Below, piece after piece: positions 33,263-41,269 of a DNA stretch of 64,000 bases. The notes under the pieces are model-generated. The model made no database searches. It was given only the letters and a program-made list of their open reading frames with translations, and was not told where the DNA came from. The stretch comes from Kribbella flavida DSM 17836 (lineage in GTDB: Bacteria > Actinomycetota > Actinomycetes > Propionibacteriales > Kribbellaceae). The stretch is from contig NC_013729.1 of NCBI RefSeq assembly GCF_000024345.1, forward strand, positions 4,960,001 to 5,024,000. Reading direction: 5' to 3'. A program made the position numbers and the translations under genes. The stretch's first letter is position 1. Each line of letters begins with the position of its first letter.

Positions 33263-34237
33263 ATGGACTTTACTCAGCTTGGGCGGACGGGACTGAAGGT
33301 CAGTCGGATCGTGTTGGGGACGATGAACTTCGGGCCTCACACGAGCGTGGAGGACTCCCACGCGATCATGGATGCGGCGCACGAGAAGGGGATCAACTTC
33401 TTCGACACCGCGAACGGGTACGGGCGGGCGATCTATCCGGGGCGGACGGAAGAGATCATCGGGGAGTGGTTCGCGAAGGACCCGGTGAAGCGTGAGAAGA
33501 CGGTGCTGGCGACCAAGGTGTACGGCGACATGGGTGCGGAGTGGCCGAACACGGACAAGTTGTCGGCGCTGAACATCCGGCGGGCGCTGGATGCTTCGCT
33601 CAAGCGGCTGCAGACGGACTATGTCGATCTGTACCAGTTCCACCACGTCGATCGAAACACGCCGTGGGAGGAGATCTGGCAGGCGATCGAGGTCGCGATT
33701 CAGCAGGGCAAGATCCTGTACGCCGGGTCGAGCAACTTCGCGGGCTGGCACATCGCGCAGGCGCAGGCGGCTGCGGAGAAGCGGAACTTCACCGGGCTGG
33801 TGAGCGAGCAGTCGATCTACAACTTGATCGTGCGGGACGTGGAACGCGAGGTGCTGCCGGCGGCGGAGTACTACGGGCTCGGGGTGATTTCGTGGTCGCC
33901 GCTGCAGGGTGGGTTGCTCGGTGGGGTGATCCGCAAGGAGAACGAGGGTGTCCGCCGGCTCGAGGGGCGCGCGAAGGAGACGGTCGAGAAGCTGCGGCCG
34001 CAGATCGAGCAGTACGAGGCGTTCGCGGACGAGCTCGGCACTCAGCCTGGTGACCTGGCGCTCGCGTGGTTGCTGCACCAGCCGGCAGTGACGGGTCCGA
34101 TCGTGGGGCCGCGGACGATGGAGCAGCTGGAGTCGGCGGTTCGCGCGGTCGATCTGAAGCTGGATGAGAAGGCGCTGGCTCGGCTCGACGAGATCTTCCC
34201 GGGCCACAAGACGGCGCCGGAGGATTACGCCTGGTAG
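33263..34237 (+). CDS. Aldo/keto reductase
   Basis: A 324-residue (alpha/beta)8 NADPH-dependent reductase. MDFTQLGRTGLKVSRIVLGTMNFG is the usual N-terminus; catalytic residues are visible as Asp and Tyr in FFDTANGYG, Lys in LATKVYG and His in QFHHVDRN; cofactor-binding segments are AGSSNFAGW, ISWSPLQGGLL and GPIVGPRTMEQL. It reduces aldehydes or ketones in the cytoplasm; the substrate is unknown. ATG 33263 fits the conserved N-terminus although the GGGAGG site is very close; GTG 33254 is the alternative. Confidence 0.92.
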   Translation: MDFTQLGRTGLKVSRIVLGTMNFGPHTSVEDSHAIMDAAHEKGINFFDTANGYGRAIYPGRTEEIIGEWFAKDPVKREKTVLATKVYGDMGAEWPNTDKLSALNIRRALDASLKRLQTDYVDLYQFHHVDRNTPWEEIWQAIEVAIQQGKILYAGSSNFAGWHIAQAQAAAEKRNFTGLVSEQSIYNLIVRDVEREVLPAAEYYGLGVISWSPLQGGLLGGVIRKENEGVRRLEGRAKETVEKLRPQIEQYEAFADELGTQPGDLALAWLLHQPAVTGPIVGPRTMEQLESAVRAVDLKLDEKALARLDEIFPGHKTAPEDYAW

Positions 34238-34260
34238 ACGCCTGGGGTCCTGGGCTGACG

Positions 34261-34328
34261 CCGGTACGCCGGTACGCCGGTACGCCGGTACGCCGGTACG
34301 CCGGTACGCCGGTACGCCGGTACGCCGG
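34261..34328. repeat. 8-bp tandem repeat CCGGTACG, eight copies
   Basis: Eight exact copies of CCGGTACG at 34261-34324 followed by CCGG. It starts 23 bases after the aldo/keto reductase stop. Each unit contains the palindromes CCGG and GTAC. Confidence 0.97.
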
Positions 34329-34384
34329 TTGCAGGATCATCCCGCGCACGCTGGCCGCATCGGGTCGTTCGTCGAGCAAGGTCT

Positions 34385-34985
34385 CGGTGGGCGGCCCGAT
34401 CGTCGTACGCGGGAGACACGTGCCCACGCGGCGTCGGCTCTACGACCACGATCACGTACGGCCGCTCAGGCGCCGGGGTCTCTGCCATCACGACGAGTGT
34501 CCTCGCCGGCAGCCAAGCGACGAGGTGCGGGGACACATGCCGGCCCGAGTCGGCTCAAGTCCGGCGATCTCGGGAGCCGTAGTCCGGGGATTCGTCGTAC
34601 GAGGGAACGCGTCCCACAGCGGCATTTGCTCATCGTCACCGATTACGTACGTGTCCCCTTCCTAGGCGCCAGCGTCTGGGCGACCGGTCCGAGTGTCCGC
34701 GCCGGCAGCCATGCGAGGAGGTTAGGTGGGCACATGCCCGGGCCGAGTCGGCTCGAGTCCGGCGATCCCGGGAGGGTTAGTCCGGGGATTCGTCGTACCA
34801 GTGAGACGCGTGCCCACAGCGCGGGATCCGCTCTACCTCACCGATTACGCACGTGTCCCCCTCCTAGGCGCGAGGGTCTGGGCGATCGGCCCGAGCGTCC
34901 CGCCGGCAGCCATGCGAGGAGGTCAGGAGGTATCCGCCCGGCCCGAGCCGACTCGAGCCCGGCGACTCAGGAGGGCAGTTTGGGG
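34385..34985. repeat. About 200-bp tandem repeat, three copies plus a partial lead copy
   Basis: Copies begin with GAGTGTCC-type words at 34495, 34691 and 34893 (spacing 196 and 202), each continuing CGCCGGCAGCC, then GAGTCGGCTC-AGTCCGGCGAT, then (in the first two) GTCCGGGGATTCGTCGTAC, CACCGATTACG and ACGTGTCCCC-TCCTAGGCGC. A diverged lead copy covers about 34385-34494. Copies differ by substitutions and small indels that do not preserve any reading frame, arguing against coding. Confidence 0.85.
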
Positions 34986-35111
34986 TCAATTGCACGAATC
35001 GTCGGTAAGCGACGCGCAGCAGCGCCCCGCCGGATGGCTCGTCGACGGGCCGCCGGGCCGTCGCGCTGGCTCCACGGACGCGTCCGGGCAGTCGCGTGGC
35101 CCAACGGCCAC

Positions 35112-35175
35112 GTGGACCTTGCGCCGCGTGAACCTTGCGCCGCGTGAGCCTTGCGCCGCGTGGACCTTGCGCCGC
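35112..35175. repeat. 16-bp tandem repeat, four copies
   Basis: Units 35112-35127, 35128-35143, 35144-35159 and 35160-35175 read GTGRRCCTTGCGCCGC (variants GTGGAC, GTGAAC, GTGAGC). The unit is not a multiple of three, so it would shift frame in any ORF. Confidence 0.95.
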
Positions 35176-35635
35176 GGCTTGAACTGCCCTCGGCACGTAA
35201 TGGCTCGCGGCGATCGTGGCCCGGTCCCGTGCCGAAGACCGGTGCGAAGTGGGCAGGGTGGCTGTTGAGCGACGAGGCGCAGCGGGATGAAGCGGCGGCT
35301 CACTGGCGACCGTCGCCGCCCTCGCACCCGCCGATTCGCAGTGCAGGACCAACAAGGGTGTGGCTCGCATCCTTGCACCAAGTCCATGGTCAGCATGGGG
35401 TGAGGGACTGAGTGCAGCCGGGCGCGTCAGCACGCGGACCAGCCGGAACCGGGTGGACCGGCTGGCCGCGCGGCCTGGTCGAGCGTCTGCCGGTGGCCGA
35501 GTCGTGTCGAGGTGGACGTCGGACCAGTAGTCCGCAGAGGTGCCGTCGGCGAAGTCCTCCCGCCGCCCGAACGAGATCAGCTGGCGTGGATGTCGTTCCG
35601 GGTCCGACTGCTCGTCGAGGCGAATTCTTGACGAG

Positions 35636-36517
35636 TCAGGTTCGCGTGGTGGGCAGCATGCCGATCAGGGCGTTGGCGGTGAGGCTGGCTGCGGGGGTGG
35701 TGGGGACGGCGACGGAGACCTGCCAGGCGGAGGCTGAGCCGGGGATGAGGGGGACGGTGCGGTGGTCGCCTCGTTTGGCAGCGATGCGTTCTGGGACGAG
35801 AGCTACGCCTAGGTCGTGGGCGACCAGGGCCAGCAGGGTGTGGACGTCGTTGACCTCGATGGTGACGGGGTGGGCGACGCCGGCGGCGGCGAAGGCCTGG
35901 TCGGAGATGGCTCGGGCGCCCCAGGTGCGGTCGAAGTCGACGAAGGATTCGCCGGCGAGGTCGTTCAGGGAGACCTGGGAGGCGTTGGCCAGGCGGTGGT
36001 CGTGGGCGCAGACGAGGACCATCGACTCGGTGGAGAGGGGGCGGAGGTCCAGGCCGTCCACCGGGTCGCCGGCGGTGGCGACGAAGGCGACGTCGAGGCG
36101 GCCGGAGGCCAGTTCGTCGAGCATGGGCGTGGAACCGCCTTGCCGAACTTCGATCTCGACGCCGGGGTAGGCGGAGCGGAACTTCGCGAGCAGGGCGGGA
36201 ACGTCGACCACACCGAGGCACTGCTCGAGGCCGACGTTGAGGTGACCGCGGAGCAGGCCTTGAACGGCGGCGACGGCGTCCTTGGCGGCTTCGGCGGCGG
36301 CCAGCGTGCGGCGGCCTTCGCAGAGCAGGGCGCGGCCGGCTTCGGTGAGCTCGACGCTGCGGGTGTTGCGGACGAAGAGCGACGCATGCAGTTCGCGCTC
36401 CAGGGCACGGATCGAGGCGGACAGCCCGGACTGCGAGATCGACATCGCTTCGGCCGCGCGGGTGAAGTGCTTCTGCTCGGCGACGGCGACGAAGTGTTCC
36501 AGGTGGCGAAGCTCCAT
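35636..36517 (-). CDS. LysR-family transcriptional regulator
   Basis: A 293-residue protein. The N-terminal winged helix is MELRHLEHFVAVAEQKHFTR followed by AMSISQSGLSASIRALEREL, and LFVRNTRSVELTEAGRALL is the conserved end of the DNA-binding part; residues about 90-293 form the periplasmic-binding-like effector domain (GHLNVGLEQCLG, AGDPVDGLDLRPLS, VALVPERIAA). It should act as a ligand-responsive tetramer. No divergent target gene is adjacent: the upstream side is the gene-poor stretch to 37362. Just upstream of the start is TCGA-N10-TCGA, a possible binding site. Confidence 0.93.
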   Translation of the reverse strand: MELRHLEHFVAVAEQKHFTRAAEAMSISQSGLSASIRALERELHASLFVRNTRSVELTEAGRALLCEGRRTLAAAEAAKDAVAAVQGLLRGHLNVGLEQCLGVVDVPALLAKFRSAYPGVEIEVRQGGSTPMLDELASGRLDVAFVATAGDPVDGLDLRPLSTESMVLVCAHDHRLANASQVSLNDLAGESFVDFDRTWGARAISDQAFAAAGVAHPVTIEVNDVHTLLALVAHDLGVALVPERIAAKRGDHRTVPLIPGSASAWQVSVAVPTTPAASLTANALIGMLPTTRT

Positions 36518-37362
36518 GAATTAGAACTGTAGTCGATGGATGGCTGTCGATTGACTCGTCTCGGGTTTGAGCGTCTCAGCAGTTCCGGTACGACGTACGC
36601 GCCGCCGTCGCGGGGCGGGCGTGTCTTGCGCCGACCGTCGGATGAGCTGGTGCGCTGAGATCGCGCTCTCTCATCTGGGAGAAAGGTGGTCTGGGAGGTC
36701 GAGTTTCCGCAGGTGGGGGCCGCGAGCGTCGTGGGATCGCGCTCTCTCGCGTCGGGCTGCGGTGGGCTGGGCGACGGCACCGGGATGCCCGCCGACGCGT
36801 CGGCAACCTTCGCGCGACGAGGAGCGATCTTGGGCGCTCTCGGACTGGAATCGACGCGGGATAGGACCCGAATCGGACGCCGACCGGGGTGTTGGGGCGG
36901 CCGCGAAGGCGGCATACGGGCCAGCGAGCCCCGGACGGCGACACGGTCCTGCGCAAGCGGGACAGCCGGACCGCGCTCACCGCGCGTCCACGTGAGCCGC
37001 GAGCAGCCGCTGGGCGTGTCGAGCCAAGAGCGACCCCGAGCGTGACTGGCCAGAAGGTCCGCGAACGCCCCTGATCGACAAGGACGCCGCCCGGCGGGCG
37101 AACCCGGTCATTCTCGAGCCGATGTTCGCGGCGGAGCTCATCACCTCGGGCGCGCCCCGGCGGCCTCGCCTGAGCAACCTGAACATTGTCCTGCCCGACG
37201 GCGCGGGCTCACCGCCCAGCAGGTCGCGCAACGACTCGTCCAGGTGAGGGTTCGCCATGCGGGTCGACATCCGCAGTGAGCGGTCTCCATCGGGTCGCCT
37301 CGCGCCCCTGAGAGCGGGGCGGTGTGCGTCGCGCCGATGCACGGGCTGGGTAGGGTGGGGCC
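36518..37362. other. Intergenic with a possible decayed gene
   Basis: About 845 bases without an intact gene. A 14-base word GATCGCGCTCTCTC occurs twice (near 36659 and 36735). An elongation-factor-G-like segment lies at 37086-37145. Other open frames show no domain. Confidence 0.5.
37086..37145 (+). pseudogene. Possible EF-G-like remnant
   Basis: In one + frame this stretch translates to AARRANPVILEPMFAAELIT, strongly reminiscent of the domain IV segment of elongation factor G (A-x-x-A-x-PV-(I/L)-LEP-(M/I)-x-x-VE). The match stops abruptly on both sides and the frame has no EF-G GTPase parts, so it would be a small fragment of a decayed or imported gene. The resemblance is short and could be chance. 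Confidence 0.3.
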
Positions 37363-37779
37363 ATGGCGGATGAGGAGTTTCGGGTTGAGGTTGAGCTCGG
37401 CGATGACGAGCACGGGCTGACGTTCTGGGAGCGGCTGCGGGCGTTGGACCTGGACGACGACGCGCGGAAGCGGCTCGGCCGTCAGGTGACCGTGACCCGG
37501 GACGGCAACCGAATGCTGCTCTACACGCACAGCCTCGAGGACGCGCGTGAGGCGGAGGGTACGGTCAAGGAGCTTGTCGCCGACGACAAGTTGAGCGCGG
37601 AGTACACGATCACTCGGTGGAATCCGGCCGAGCAGGAGTGGACCGACCCGACCGTGCCGGTGGGTGAGCACGACGCCGCCAGCGACGCGGAGAAGAACGC
37701 GGACGTCGAGGTGCCGGACCCGCGGTACGTGGTGATGCAGGCGTACAAGCCTGAGTTTCTTCGCGACTTGGGTCTCTGA
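37363..37779 (+). CDS. Conserved actinobacterial hypothetical
   Basis: A 138-residue acidic soluble protein, beginning MADEEFRVEVELGDDEHGLTF. It includes GRQVTVTRDGNRMLLYTHS, EDAREAEGTVKELVADD, and ITRWNPAEQEWTDPTVPV. It looks like one small alpha/beta domain of unknown function that I recall as conserved in actinobacteria. No partner is evident; the VOC gene follows 27 bases later and may share its transcript. Confidence 0.75.
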   Translation: MADEEFRVEVELGDDEHGLTFWERLRALDLDDDARKRLGRQVTVTRDGNRMLLYTHSLEDAREAEGTVKELVADDKLSAEYTITRWNPAEQEWTDPTVPVGEHDAASDAEKNADVEVPDPRYVVMQAYKPEFLRDLGL

Positions 37780-37806
37780 CCTCGTCGCCTGAGAGCGCCC
37801 CCGCCC

Positions 37807-38370
37807 ATGCCGGATCCTGACAAGAGCCGCAAGGAAGGCGGGGAGGGTTCGACACAGCCGAGGCAAGCCAGCGAGTCACCGCGGGAGAACGCCTGGCCCG
37901 CCCAGCGCGCAGCCGGGCCGCCCGTACTGCGCAAGATCGACGCGGTCACGATTCCCGTACTGCGCAAGGTCGACGCGGTCACGATTCCCGTGCCCGATCT
38001 GGAGCGCGGACTGGCGTTCTACCGCGATCGGCTCGGCCACGAACTGCTCTGGCGCAACGACGAGATCGGCCAAGCGGGCTTGGCTTTGCCGGAGGGCGAC
38101 ACCGAGATCGTGCTGACCACCGAACTCGGGTACGCGCCGAGCTGGCTGGTCGCGTCGGCCGATGATGCCGCGGCCGAGTTCGTCGCGGCCGGCGGGCGGG
38201 TGGTGTCGGCGGCGTTCGACATCCCGGTCGGGCGGTGCGCGGTGGTGGAAGACGCCTTCGGCAACCGGCTCGTGCTGCTGGATCTTTCGAAGGGGCTGTA
38301 CCGCACGGATGACAACGGTTCGGTGACGGGTGTCGGAGCGTCGCCGCCGACGGACCTCGCGGAGTACTAG
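37807..38370 (+). CDS. VOC (glyoxalase/bleomycin-resistance) family protein with duplicated segment
   Basis: A 187-residue protein. The VOC core is DAVTIPVPDLERGLAFYRDRLGHELLW, then the second half with FVAAGGRVVSAAFDIPVGRCAVVEDAFGNRLVLLDLS (key pieces: PVPDLERGLAFY, VEDAFGNRLVLLDL). Single betaalphabetabetabeta pairs of this type bind metal and act on small molecules or bind toxic ones. An in-frame 33-bp duplication (37921-37953 and 37954-37986) repeats PVLRKIDAVTI just before the core, and the first 40 residues are low-complexity, so the true start could be inside. Function beyond VOC is not inferable. Confidence 0.85.
   Translation: MPDPDKSRKEGGEGSTQPRQASESPRENAWPAQRAAGPPVLRKIDAVTIPVLRKVDAVTIPVPDLERGLAFYRDRLGHELLWRNDEIGQAGLALPEGDTEIVLTTELGYAPSWLVASADDAAAEFVAAGGRVVSAAFDIPVGRCAVVEDAFGNRLVLLDLSKGLYRTDDNGSVTGVGASPPTDLAEY
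37921..37986. repeat. 33-bp in-frame tandem duplication
   Basis: Two copies differing at one base (AAGATC versus AAGGTC), encoding PVLR(K)(I/V)DAVTI twice at the entrance of the VOC domain. Confidence 0.95.
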
Positions 38371-38457
38371 CGTTCGGCGGGCAAGCGGTGCACGGCGAGG
38401 CTTCCGCCCCGGATGGCCCTTGTCTGCAACGCTGATACAGCAGGGAAAGGGGACATC

Positions 38458-39384
38458 GTGAGGCACCGACGCCAGCTGATGGCCGGAGCAGTCGTACTGG
38501 GTGTTGTTGTGCTCAGCGGATGCAGCGACGTGGCGGCCGACGAGCCGCTCTCGTCCGCTTCCCGCAGCACAACGACGAGTCCTGCGAGTACGCCGTCCGC
38601 GGACACGCCGTCGGCAACTCCCAGCGCGACGCCGACCGCGACCCCGAGCACCACGCCCAGCGCGCCCGCCACCTCCACCCCGAGCACCAAGCCGAGCGCG
38701 ACGCCAAGCACCAAGCCGAGCGCGTCGCCAAGCACCAGGCCGAGCGCGACGCCGACGAAGAAGCCGTCCACCCCGACGCCGACCCCCAAGCCGCCGGTCA
38801 ACCCGCCGGCGAAGGTGAACTACGCGCTCGAGGTGGAGAAGAAACTCGACAACTGGGGCTACCCCGTCGGCATCGTCGACGGCAAGGTCACGCTGCGGAC
38901 CCGGCAGGCGTTGTGCGCGTGGCGCGAGACCGCCGGCCTGCCGGTCAGCCGCGGCCGGCTGACCACCGGCGACGTCCGGTCGGTGCTGCTGGCCAAGAAG
39001 CGCCCGGTGCCGACCAGGCCGTCCGGGATCTACGTCAACAAGACCTGTCAGATGCTCTACCAGGTCGTGAACAAGACCTACCGCCGGATCGTCTGGGTCT
39101 CCACCGGCACCCCGGAGCACGAGACGCCGAACCGCACCGGCAAGGTGTGGCGCAAGTGGGCCGGCCCGCACGAGAGCAGCCTGTACGACGACGCGTACAT
39201 GTACGACTCGATCTACTTCCTGAAGGACCGCCCGGGCATCGCCCTGCACGGGTCGCGGGCCAACTCGCTGATCAAGACCTACCCGGCCTCGCACAGCTGC
39301 ATCCGGGTGATGCGCCCGCAGATCCACCGGATCTTCAGGGAAACCAAGATCGGCACCAGGGTCTCGGTCTACGGCAAGTACTGA
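38458..39384 (+). CDS. L,D-transpeptidase lipoprotein (YkuD domain)
   Basis: A 308-residue envelope protein. Signal peptide with lipobox VVLSGC, then a long Ser/Thr/Pro/Ala/Lys-rich linker (about residues 25-120), a peptidoglycan-binding-like stretch (EVEKKLDNWGYPVGIVDGKV, TRQALCAWRETAG) and the YkuD catalytic domain (YVNKTCQMLYQVVNKTYRRI, IALHGSRANSLIKTYPASHSCIRV, given in pieces: LHGSRA and SHSCIRV with the catalytic Cys and the two His). The enzyme forms 3-3 peptide cross-links or attaches proteins to peptidoglycan outside the membrane. GTG 38458 is preferred: AGGGG lies just ahead. The linker repeats (TPSTKPSA-like) are encoded by imperfect tandem repeats. Confidence 0.92.
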   Translation: MRHRRQLMAGAVVLGVVVLSGCSDVAADEPLSSASRSTTTSPASTPSADTPSATPSATPTATPSTTPSAPATSTPSTKPSATPSTKPSASPSTRPSATPTKKPSTPTPTPKPPVNPPAKVNYALEVEKKLDNWGYPVGIVDGKVTLRTRQALCAWRETAGLPVSRGRLTTGDVRSVLLAKKRPVPTRPSGIYVNKTCQMLYQVVNKTYRRIVWVSTGTPEHETPNRTGKVWRKWAGPHESSLYDDAYMYDSIYFLKDRPGIALHGSRANSLIKTYPASHSCIRVMRPQIHRIFRETKIGTRVSVYGKY

Positions 39385-39436
39385 TCCACCGCGACACGCG
39401 TCACTTGATTTTCGCGCACGGCCCTGCGGTTTCCGC

Positions 39437-39442
39437 TATAAA
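39437..39442 (+). promoter_or_regulatory. -10-like TATAAA just before an ATG
   Basis: TATAAA ends seven bases ahead of ATG 39450, so a transcript from it would be leaderless or nearly so. No convincing -35 at normal spacing is visible. Confidence 0.35.
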
Positions 39443-39449
39443 TGGACGC

Positions 39450-40142
39450 ATGCACGAGGAGCTGCTCGCGAAGGTCGTGTCCGAGTGGACCGCGACCAAG
39501 GTGCTGCCTGATCTCATCACGTTGCTCGGCACGGTGTGGCGCACCAACGTCGAGCGGCACGAGCCCGACCTCGGCGACGACGCGGTCACCCTCGGCATGG
39601 GCTCGGCGCGGAACTTCGCCAACCGCACGGTGCGCGACTTCGCCCTCCGGCAGGGAGTTCTCGCCGACCTGCAGAACAACTCGCTCCGCGTCGTGCACCA
39701 AGGGCGTACGTTGCGCGCATCCAAGCTTCCGGGCAAGTCGGCGCACGCCGATCCGCTCAGCATCGTCTGGGACACCTCGGCGGCCAAGCAGCACGGTCCC
39801 CTGGCGAACAGTCAGCAGATGACGCTCTTCACGCTGCCCGAGGAAGACCTGCTCGCGAACACGGCCGACCTGCAGCCGCACTACCTGCACCTCGCCTGGG
39901 CCGGCGACCCCGAAAGCGGCGACATCACCGTCTACCTCGGGTTTCCGCGGGACAACGCCGACGGCGGCTCCCCCTGGTTCGCCGTTCAACTCGTCCACCG
40001 GGACGAGATCGGCGGTCAGCTGCCGATCACCGTCGGCGCGCCCGACCCGTACGGCGATCGCTTCGACCAGCGGCCGATTCCCGAGGTTCCGGTGCGGCTG
40101 CGCGAGGTCGAGCCCCGGGAAGCCGATCTCGACCGTGGGTGA
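39450..40142 (+). CDS. Hypothetical partner of the ImmA/IrrE-XRE protein
   Basis: A 230-residue soluble protein with no domain I recognise. It starts MHEELLAKVVSEWTATKVL, carries RNFANRTVRDFALRQGVLADLQ and HYLHLAWAGDPESGDITVYLGFP, and ends acidic. It overlaps the following XRE-ImmA gene by eight bases and so is surely co-expressed. Pairs of an HTH-ImmA/IrrE gene with a small unknown gene occur in mobile-element regulation and toxin-antitoxin-like modules; whether this one is a substrate, partner or effector is unknown. Confidence 0.7.
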   Translation: MHEELLAKVVSEWTATKVLPDLITLLGTVWRTNVERHEPDLGDDAVTLGMGSARNFANRTVRDFALRQGVLADLQNNSLRVVHQGRTLRASKLPGKSAHADPLSIVWDTSAAKQHGPLANSQQMTLFTLPEEDLLANTADLQPHYLHLAWAGDPESGDITVYLGFPRDNADGGSPWFAVQLVHRDEIGGQLPITVGAPDPYGDRFDQRPIPEVPVRLREVEPREADLDRG

Positions 40143-41250
40143 TTCGTTCCTCGACGCCCGAGGACGCCGGTCCGCCGGCGTCGCGGTGCGGTTCGACCCG
40201 CTCCGGCTTGCCCTGGCGCGCCGCCTGCGGGGACTGCGGCGTACCGAGCTCGCCGCCCGGGTGGATGTGACGCCGGCCGCGATCAGCCAGTTCGAGCGGG
40301 GGCAGGCGCGTCCGACGGTTCCGTTGGTGGCCGCGATGTCGCTGGCCCTCGGCGTACCGGCGGAGTTCTTCACGCTGGACCGGCCGCTGCAACCGGGGTC
40401 GGCCTCGAGTCCGCACTTCCGCAGCCTGCGGACGACCAGCCAGCTCGAGCGAGACCGCGCGCTGGCATTCGCCGAGCTGGCGGCCGACGTACTGTCCGCG
40501 CTGGAACAGAAGGTCGAGCTTCCGCAGCCGCTGCTGCCTGACCTGCGGGCGCCGGAGTCGCCAAGTCTCGAGCAGATCGGGGAACTGGCTGCTCAGACGC
40601 GATCGTTCTTCGAGCTGGAGCCCGGCCCGGTTCCGCACGTTGTCCGTCTGCTGGAGACGGCCGGAGTGCTGGTGCTGCGGTTGCCGGAGGTTTCGGTGAC
40701 CGTCGACGCGTTCTCGGCTCACCTGCCGACCCGGCCCGTTGTGCTGCTCAATCCGGCCAAGAACGACGCGGCCCGAGCCCGCTTCGATGCCGCGCACGAG
40801 CTCGCGCACCTGGTGATGCACTTCGACGCGGCGCCGGGCTCGAGCATCGTCGAGAAGGAGGCGCACTCGTTCGCGGCGGAGTTCCTGATGCCGCGCGAGC
40901 AGCTCATCGACGAGCTGCCGCGACGCCTCGACTGGCAGCAGCTGCATCTGCTCAAGCAGCGCTGGGGTGTCTCGCTGAAGGCTCTCGTCTACCGGGCGCA
41001 CCACCTTGGTGTGTTGACCCCCAACGCCTACCGGCGGGGCATGCAGCAGCTGAAGGAATGGGCCTATCCCGAACCAGGGCCGCTGTCGACGGTCGAGGCG
41101 CCGTCACTGCTCCAGCTCAGCTCGGAGCTGCTGCTTGACGCGGGTATTGATCTGGAGCGGCTCGCTGACGAACTGCACCTTCCGACGGCTGTGCTGTCCG
41201 ACGTACTGCAGGCCGGGAGCGACGTCCGGCCGCGGGTGGAGATCGGCTGA
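40135..41250 (+). CDS. XRE-family regulator with ImmA/IrrE metallopeptidase domain
   Basis: A 371-residue protein. Residues about 20-80 are an XRE helix-turn-helix (LARRLRGLRRTELAARVDVT, AAISQFERGQARPTV). About 150-270 is the ImmA/IrrE zinc peptidase with FDAAHELAHLVMHF (HELAH at 221-225), then EKEAHSFAAEFLMPREQL with the third ligand Glu. Such proteins cleave a repressor after a stress signal, as ImmA or IrrE do, or act as toxin regulators. The C-terminal 100 residues are helical. GTG 40135 overlaps the upstream gene's stop by eight bases. It ends 19 bases before the convergent amidase gene. Confidence 0.9.
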   Translation: MGDSFLDARGRRSAGVAVRFDPLRLALARRLRGLRRTELAARVDVTPAAISQFERGQARPTVPLVAAMSLALGVPAEFFTLDRPLQPGSASSPHFRSLRTTSQLERDRALAFAELAADVLSALEQKVELPQPLLPDLRAPESPSLEQIGELAAQTRSFFELEPGPVPHVVRLLETAGVLVLRLPEVSVTVDAFSAHLPTRPVVLLNPAKNDAARARFDAAHELAHLVMHFDAAPGSSIVEKEAHSFAAEFLMPREQLIDELPRRLDWQQLHLLKQRWGVSLKALVYRAHHLGVLTPNAYRRGMQQLKEWAYPEPGPLSTVEAPSLLQLSSELLLDAGIDLERLADELHLPTAVLSDVLQAGSDVRPRVEIG

Positions 41251-41269
41251 GGCTGTCGCCTTCTCCGCC

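Larger units (their letters stand above)
34238..35635. other. Gene-poor repeat region
   Basis: About 1.4 kb without a supportable gene. It contains the 8-bp array (34261-34328), a roughly 200-bp tandem array (about 34385-34985) and a 16-bp array (35112-35175). Open frames across it are repetitive Arg/Pro/Gly/Ala strings that conflict between strands. Confidence 0.6.

Noticed and set aside
36686..37045. 119-codon + frame in the gene-poor stretch
   Set aside because: No domain, ribosome site or conservation pattern that I can see.
37807..37920. Treating the first 40 residues of the VOC frame as part of the domain
   Set aside because: They are low-complexity and precede the duplicated strand; the start is left uncertain.
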